Source: Phlebotomus papatasi
Lineage: Eukaryota; Arthropoda; Insecta; Diptera; Psychodidae
Direction: 5' to 3'
DNA length: 64,000 nt
NCBI RefSeq assembly: GCF_024763615.1
Contig: NC_077223.1
Coordinates: 79,422,627-79,486,626 of the forward strand
Shown: positions 51,601-60,600 of the stretch, piece after piece
Position numbering within the stretch: position 1 is the stretch's first letter
Layout of the letters: each line of letters opens with the position of its first letter
Made by a program: the position numbers and the translations under genes
Notes under the pieces: model-generated
Seen by the model: the letters and a program-made list of their open reading frames with translations, nothing else
Database searches by the model: none
What the model was told of the DNA's origin: nothing

Positions 51601-54600
51601 AACTCAAATTTTAGTACAAAAATATATTTCTTTCTTTTCAAAATTTCAGTGTTTTTGATTATTTCTTCAACCCCAAACAATTAAGTTGTACTATTAATTT
51701 ATTTTATTTTTGATACACTCAGAATGCCCATTTTTCTTTTACAATTATGTTACTTTAGCTCTGAGCGAAATATTTGTTACATTATGTGACATTGTTTTAA
51801 ATGAATAATAAATATATTGAAAAATTAACGTTATAGTGGGATTTACCTATAAGTGATCAGGAGAAAGGGTATATGTTAGGTATGAAATCCCTTGACAATG
51901 TGGAGGTCTTTGTTACCTATTGATCAATGAAAGGATAATTAAGATATGAGTTAGAACAGCTTCTTCCTCAGCAGGTCAGGAATTACCTGTGAGATGAGAA
52001 AATATTTGAGTAAAAGAAACTTGAGTATCCTGGTCGAAAGGCATTTTATTGCTTTAATATTTATTATCTGCCAGAAGGGCCACAATTCGCATTTTAACAA
52101 TTCACAAAAATTAAATTCAGATGACAAAAATTATTGAGAAAATTATCAGATAATTACAATTTCTACTTCTCTTTCCATTTTTATTGAATATTCACGCACT
52201 TTTAACATTTTACGAAAATAGATCTGGCTATGTCAAAATCCTAAGTTATTCAAAATTCATTTGTTTCTATAATCGACTATCTTTCATCCTTTTAATTTCT
52301 GAATTTTGTATATTGAAAGAATATTTAAAAAAAAAATGTTTTAGTTTTTAAAAGTACAATAAAAGTTATATATATTTTTTTAATATTGTATTTCACAGGA
52401 ATTGTCATAGTAAAAAAACTTGCCCGTATTCGAATTTCAATTATTGAATTGATTGCTGATCATCCGTTCTTCTATGTCATAAAAACCAAAGATGAGAAGA
52501 CAGTTTTTAGTGGAAGAGTTCAGCATTTTGTATAAAATATTTCAATGGTAATAGATCAAAGAATAAATTCAATGAATAAATTTGCCACAATACTGCATCT
52601 TTTTGACGATATTTTTGGAATTTCCTGTAAGTTTTTTTTGTTAAATAAATACTTTTGCTGGTTAATTAGATCTTGTAATGGGTCCCGGTCAAAATTCTGA
52701 AAGCCAAAATCCCGAAAGCCAAAATCCCGAACACCAAAATCCCGAATAGACCAAAATCCCGAAAGCCAAAATCCCGAATTCCTAAAAGTGTCATAGGGGA
52801 ATGTAGGCAGGATTCGCACGTGTGAGCTTTCGAACGATGCGAATTTTCTCTTTATTTCAAAAGAGTTGGTTCCGCATTTCTTAGCCATAAGTTAAGTATT
52901 TATGAACCTTATTTTCATTGTAAAAATAGGCAGCCAAGCCCTTCTTTCCTATGTACTATCATCACAAATAGAAAATTGGCCCAAAATGGGTAATTTTGAT
53001 GGCACACATTTCATTTGATTTCTCATAGTTAAACTCATTTCAAAAAAAAAAATCACTTACAGAGTGGATGAAGAGTATACTTGAGATGATATTTACGTAA
53101 TAATTTTTTGTATTGGGGGGAAATTATTTTCACGATAGCGGAAAATTCGCAAGTACTACACTGTGTGTGGTTTCAAACACTGAATGTCTGAGCTTTCGCA
53201 CATCCATCAGACAACTCCAGCTTGAAAATCGTAACCTCACTAAAGCCTCATAAGCCACAGTGAAACATTCGTGGTCATTTCCTCTTCGACCAGGCGTATA
53301 GTCTCCTTCCCATCTCCATGAGACGACGGTTATTGACAGTGTGAACCGTGTGAACATGTTCATAGTCGATATTTCGATGTTCATTTAGAAGAAAAAACAG
53401 TGCTCCAGAAAATGTGAAAAAATGTGTTTTAAAGATCTTCTTTTAGTGCACTGATAGTTTCCGCGGGTACAGAATAACAATCGGAAAATAATTTTTAATT
53501 GTGGATAAAATTTATTTCGAGAAAAAAAGCAATGACGAATCCAAACCCCCATCGTATGTGAACGCTGCCTCCGGGGGAAAGAATCGCACAAATCGTCATA
53601 TTTGTTGCATTTTCCTGTCCAGGAAAAACCAACAATTCTGTGACAGTGAACTAGGCATGCATAGAAACCTAAAAGATCAGAGAACTTTTTGGTGTAGTGC
53701 AATTCACTGCCCATTTTACAGTTTAGTCAGAAAAAAGTCCTGAATATGAAGCACAAAAAATGTGCGAAGGCTGCCTATATTCCTCTAGCTATTCCCACGA
53801 TTGCACCCGCACTTGCTGGAGGCAAAGGGAAATCTTCTGTGTCTTGGGAAATTATTCTGAACATTTTCATCCATATAATGTTATCCCTTTCACGATTTTG
53901 AACATTTGGGATTTTGGCCTTTTCAGGATTTTGGCGCTCGGGATTTTGGCTTTCGGGATTTTGGCTGCCACCGCTTGTTATGAATGTTTTATACTTCTAT
54001 TTTTCATTACCTGAATGTTAAATTTTATTTGTATTTTTTTAAAGAAACATTTCTTTAAATATTTTCGAAATACTTGTAAAAATTGCTAGGGGGAAGTGGG
54101 GCACCTTTGCAATTGGGATTTTTCACCTATTTTTAAATAAAATTGAGCCTTATCGTGATATAATTTAGCTACAGAAACAGATTGAGAAGCTAAATTATAT
54201 CACGATAGAGCTGAATTTTATTTAAAAATAGGTGAAAAATCCAAATTTCAAAGGTGCCCCACTTCCTCCTATATTTAAAAAGCTCATTCTAGATCAAAAA
54301 AATAATATTTCTTTTATTAAAATTTCAATGGTTATTGATAATTTCTTCAAAGCCTAGACTGAAAAGTCGAATTAATTTGTTTTATATTTGTTACATGACG
54401 AGCTATAATGCAATATTTTGCCTGATAAACAATTATAAATTTGCAATTAATGTCCCAAAAATTATTTATAACAATGCAATCTTTTTTTTTATATTTTTCC
54501 TAAAAATTTTTTCTAATACCCAAACTTATAAAAATGCTTAATATATGGTTTTTCGCTCTTATTCTTTGAAGTCAAGTTACAGTCCTTCTTCTTCAACGTG

Positions 54601-57600
54601 GTTAATAACAACATTATTCAATTATTGCAGGACTTGCTGTAGCGAATGCGCTTTCTATCAGAGAACCTTTAGGTTGTAAATACTTTGTAACAGATCATCC
54701 ATTTTTCTTCATAATTTTAAATAAGAATTTAATTTATTTGGTAGGATCAGTTGATGAGTTCTAATTATTGTATATTTTTTATGTGGAACTTTTTGATAAA
54801 AGATAAACTCAATGTTTTAAATCAGTTATATCCCACTTAAAAGTGAGTTTTAATTTCGATTCTCATTCTCTTTATAACTTAATTGAAAAATTCTTCGTAT
54901 TTCACTGGTTTTTGCACAGTGATAACAAATAGCTTTTATCAGACAGTATTTGTTAGTGATATGCACGACCTTTTTTGCATGGCTCTTTTATAATGATTTT
55001 GCGTGATTTTACGATTGTTTTTTGACACCATATTTTTAAATGATTCTCCTTCGTTCTGAACTTAAAAGATTGAATTATTTCAGCGGTCATCTTTATGTTC
55101 GGATCTGCCCCGATGCCAGTTCCGGATATTGAATTTACTGTCGACCATCCCTTTTTCTTTGTCATTCTAAGGGATTCTAGTAATTCTATCTTTAGTGGCA
55201 GAATTTCCTCCTTTGCCAAATAATTCATTATTGTAAAACAAAAAAAAAATGAGTTAAAATATGATTTTGATGACGATTTTAATGGAAAAATAAAATTATT
55301 TCAGCAGTAATTTTGGATGCAGTGCTGTCACTTCTAGATGATCCGATTCCAATTACATTTACGGCAAATCATCCGTTTTTCTTTGCTATTTTGAATAAGG
55401 ATTTAATTTACTTGGCAGGATCAATTCAAATGTGCACATTGATGTGAAAAATTTATACTTTATTATCTACCTCAAACTTAAAAAAAAAAGTTATCTGCAA
55501 TCTGACGTAAACAAAAGAATCATTCAATGGTTTTCTATTAGATTCCACTCAAAAAGGACCTTGATTCTGATTTTCATTCGCTTTACAACTACGTCGTATT
55601 TTTACTCATATTCATCGTCGTCTTTTTTAATGATAAATTGCCATTACAATTATTATCTATATTAAACTTAAAACAATAAAGTTTTCTGTTATTTTTGACA
55701 TAAACAAAACTGTTATTTTAAAGACAGATAAAATTTACTTATTTTTTTTTATTGGAAAATTCCAATGGAACAATAAAAACATATTGAAAAAATAAATATA
55801 TTTTTTATATTATCTTACGCTTCTGAAAACCAATAAAAAATGTTAATACTTTTTTTTATTTTACCATTTTGACTTTATTTCATCTTACACAATACGTATA
55901 GTCTTTACTATTACTGCAAGTAGACGCATACCTACATAACGCCAGATACTCTGGAAACAAAAATGAACTTTCCAACCGTTCCAACCTAAATCATAAATCA
56001 CTGTATTTATTTTAAAAATTTAACTTATGGATGAGATGCTTCAATCATAAGTTCAAAAGCTTGAAAATGTCATCTAAAAAAAAAGAATATTTTTTTTAAA
56101 ATGATTTTTATGTATTTCACGCTGATAACAAATTGCTTTTATCAGCCAATTTCTGTTCGTGATGTGCACGATATATTTTGCATGGCTCTATACGTGACCG
56201 CAGATTATTGCCCATATTGTCCCTATATTTAAAATTCTTTTTTTCTCGTTTTTTTTTTTGAAAAAAATCATTACAGAGATCCTCCTTTTGGCCGGATCTT
56301 TATGGATACCAAAACAACAATTAAAATTTACCGTCGACCATCCCTTTTTCTTTGTCATTTTAAAAGAACCTTGTAATTCTATCTTTAGTGGCAGAGTTAC
56401 TTCCTTTACGACATAATATCTATACTAAAAATTGATTAAAATGTAATTTTGATGACGATTTTTAATGGAAAAATAAAATTACTTCAGCAATTATTGTGGA
56501 TGTAGTTCTGACATTTCCAAAAAAATCCGGTAATTTAAGTTATTTTCGGTATAGGACCTCCTTTTTCCATGATATTTGGAAAACCTTGGAAATTTGGCTG
56601 TCCTTATTGTATTATAAAATTGTTATTGAACTATAATGAGAAAACAATGAAAGATTATCTGAAATTGATTGAAAAGTGTTAATACTCTTATTTTATATAT
56701 CAAATATCTTTCCACTCAAGTAGAAATTACAGTTAACTTTAGTACATAATTATTAAAGCGTTATTTATTACTCCCTCCGTTCCGAAATAAGTCGTACGTT
56801 TGGCGAAAAATTAGGGATTAAGGAATGGTTTCACAGAATGTTTTTGTTATTTGTAAATATCTTATGTATGAACTATCCTCCATGTTCAGGGATAATATGG
56901 GGATCCTATCACGATGGTAAGTTGAGGAATCGATATGTTGAAGTTGTCCATTTTTCGCGTTTTTTTCAAAGACTTCCGGTAGATAGTTAGTCACTACAAG
57001 ATGGACTGTGATTAACATTACAAGCTAGAATTTGTTCTAAATTTTTAGTATGCACAAGTAGAACGCAACAGTTATTACCGATATCACATTTTTTATTGCT
57101 CAAATTATGCAGAATGATCAATAAAAAGAACATTCTTTTTTATGTGTTCGAATATCTGGATGCAAAATGTTGAGAAATAGGGACTTGGGAGCTTCAGCGG
57201 ACCTCCCATAAGTTGACCCTGGGACCATTTATATGTTTTTCTAAAACATATCCAGAATTGAAAAAAAAATCGCACGACGTGTTTTCGAGCAATCCTAAAA
57301 AGATGATTTTGGAGGGGTAGGGGAGGAGTGGGGGCAAAATAAAGGACATATTAATGGTCCCAGGGTCAACTTATGAGGGGGGGTCCCCCGAAGGTCCCAA
57401 GTCTCTATCGCTCACCACTTTTCACCTATTTTAGATTGAAAATAAAACGTCAAAAATAAGACACTTTTAAGACATTCGTTCCTCAACATACCATCAAGAC
57501 ATCAAGATAGAACCCCAATTTTAATACTGGACATTAGCAATAGTTCTTTACAAGAGATAATTGTTGATACACAAAACAGTTACCAACAAACTTTCCCTTA

Positions 57601-60600
57601 ATTCCAATTTTTCCCAAACGTATGACTTATTTCGAAACAAGAATTTTTTCCAAACGTACGACTTATTTCGGAACGGAGGGAGTATTTTATAACAAAGTCC
57701 TGGTCTGAATTCCGAAGAACCAAAATTTCCGAAAATCCAAAATTCCGAATTAGTCGAAATCCCGGAAAAGCCAAATCTCGAATGAGTTGAAATGTCAAAT
57801 TAGTTAAAACCAGGATTTTGGCTTCCGGGATTTTGGTTGGAGCCCAAAATTAGGTTAATAATTGAGAATTAAATCTTATCTTATTTAGATAAAAAAAATA
57901 TTTCCCCTAAAAGGTAATGTTAAATCATTTTAGACTTTTAGTGTCTTTTACCTCTTTCACAGTGGCAACAAATTGCTTTTATCAGCCAATATTATTTACC
58001 CGTGATATGCACGATTTTTCTTGCATGAACATATTTTATAATTTTACATAATTTTTTGAAATTTGCTTCTTGTCGCTATATTTAAATTTTATTTTCTTTC
58101 GTTCTTTGGAAAAAAATAACATTCTTACAGGGATCCTCCTTGTGGACAAATCTTCCTGGATGCCAATTCCAGATATTGAATTTACTGTCGACCACCCCTT
58201 TTACTTTGTCATTCTTGAAAAATCAAGTTCTATTTTTAGTGGCAGAATTACATCCTTTGTAAAATAATGCATTCTTGTACAGTAGACTCTCGCTAATTCG
58301 GTTCTTTTAAGATCGGACTACTTTTTAATTCCGGCAGCAGTTGAATTTGAAAAAAAGTTTATCGACATTTTAAAGTTTTCAAATGAGGCAAATATGCTCA
58401 AATTTGCCATATTTTGTCTTAGTTATGATGTGATTTTTCATTATTAAGGAGTTTTCTTGAAATTTACCATAAATATGAGTATGTAAACTTAATGAGTATG
58501 CAGAAGAATAAAAAAAATCGTTGCATTTCAAACAATTTGTCGCTAGAATTTCTCTCTAATTTGGATGACATTTTGGTCCCAAATGCCCGTAACGTAACGT
58601 AAACAAACGTTAACGTAAACGTTAACAAAAAAAATTATTGTTAACGAGAATTTTACTTTGGAAAAATAAATTTATCTCTACGTTAGTTGTTTTTAATCTC
58701 ATATTATCATTTAATTTTAAATCTATTCGTTCTATTCTATCTAATAACAGCTTTTTATTTTTTTCAAAATTAGTTGACTTTGTTTAGGTTACAAATGTTA
58801 CAAACTAAACGTTTAATCTAGTTTTTGAAGGTCCCTAATTTTTATATAACTTATAGAACCGTCCCCTAGTGCCTTTAAGATTTCGCACACACTCTGTCTT
58901 TGAATACTTCTTATTTTTTATTATATTCTTTTAATTAATCTGACCTATCTGTTGCAATATATTTAAATAACTATTCTTAAGTCACAAATTTACTAAAATA
59001 AATAGGTTATAATTCTTTAAAAAAATATGGAATATAATAAATTGTTCAAAGTCAGAGTTAATATTTGTAGGATTGTGTATTAATCTACTAGCATATATCA
59101 AAATTACTCTAAAAATACAGCGGTAGTAATAATTTAATTTCACTCTAAAACCGCTAATAATACTAAAAAAAAATTCAAGAAGTTCAAACATACCATAATA
59201 TTCTTTTATACCAATATGATCAACATTTTGATTTTGTAGGCTTAGGCCGTCTTCAGACTAGAGATTTAGCCCAGTTCCAGAAGGTCTCGAAATCTTAAAA
59301 ACAACCAATTAATTTGGTTCTTTAGAATACAGTAGATTTTATTTGGGTTTTCTTAATACAATTCTAAGTCAAAATTTTACGAAAAGTCTTGATTGATAAG
59401 AACTTAGAGAAGTTAAGCCATATGGCTAAGCCTTAGGTCTGAAGCCCGTATCAGTGTTCTAAGAACTGTAATAGATTTTTTCTTTTAAGCTAGGGAATTT
59501 ATTTTTGACGACACGACGTCAATATCTTTTAATAATTTAAAAATTAATTTTATTAATTAAAAAAAACTCACTTTTATAAAATTTTACTAACTTTACATTT
59601 TTATATGTATTTTTGAAAATTTTTAAGGGACATTAGGCTAAAATTGAGGTCTAGAAGAGGATGAACTTTGACAACGAAAAAATCAATAAATTGATAAGAT
59701 CCTATCACCTTATCAACAAATTCGATAAGGTGATATGAATGTGAATTCGATAAGCGGTTGCAAATGAATGAAAATGAATGAATGAATAATAAATGAATTT
59801 AATAGCTAGGCAAATGCTTCAATTTTCTGAAAAGAGTCATGGTTCTAATCCATTAAGAACAACGTGGAAAAAAATTGGGTTGTCCAAAGCTTGAGTCGTC
59901 CGAAGGTACCCACTTTCCCCTACCTCTTCAAACTCTTTACTCTTAGTTAGACTTTTCCTCCTTGCATGTATCGCGCTTTCTTAAATTAAATTAAAAATTA
60001 AAATTATTTAAACTTTTACATAAAAAATGCCTTTTTTATTGTTTTTTTCAAACAATCCGAATAACTTTTGGAAATGAAAGAGAAACAAGAATATAAATAT
60101 TTATTATTAATAAAAAAATGCATTTCTAAATCATCCCTTTGCATGAATAAGTTCTTAATGCTAAAAATCGCCTGTAAACATGTGATAATAATTATTATTT
60201 CAGGATTCCAGATAGTGGCTCTATCAGCAACTGTTAGTTTTGATCCTCCTAAAAAATTTATAGTGGACCGTCCATTTTTTGCTGCCATTTTGGAAAAGAA
60301 CAATATTTATTTTGAAGCATCACTTAGAAACTTCTAACTGACATAATATAATACTCTTGTAATATCTAAAAATATTATTTCTGCCTGTGAATTATTCTTA
60401 TCTCAAATAATAAAGCATTTTCATTTTCACATAACTTTTTTCAATTCATTTGCATCTCTTTCTTAAGAATTTAATTGCTAAAATTGATCACAAATCTATC
60501 AAAAAAGAGGGATTTATCAATCAATGAGCTGTTCAATGTAGGGGGAAAGTGCCGCCCATGCTACGTAAAATCCCAAGCTTCGTAACGACTAAATTTTTTC

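Noticed and set aside
53130..53743. Overlapping 80-109 codon ORFs on both strands
   Set aside because: They lie inside the foldback element copy 2, have no recognisable domain and overlap each other, so they are probably chance frames.
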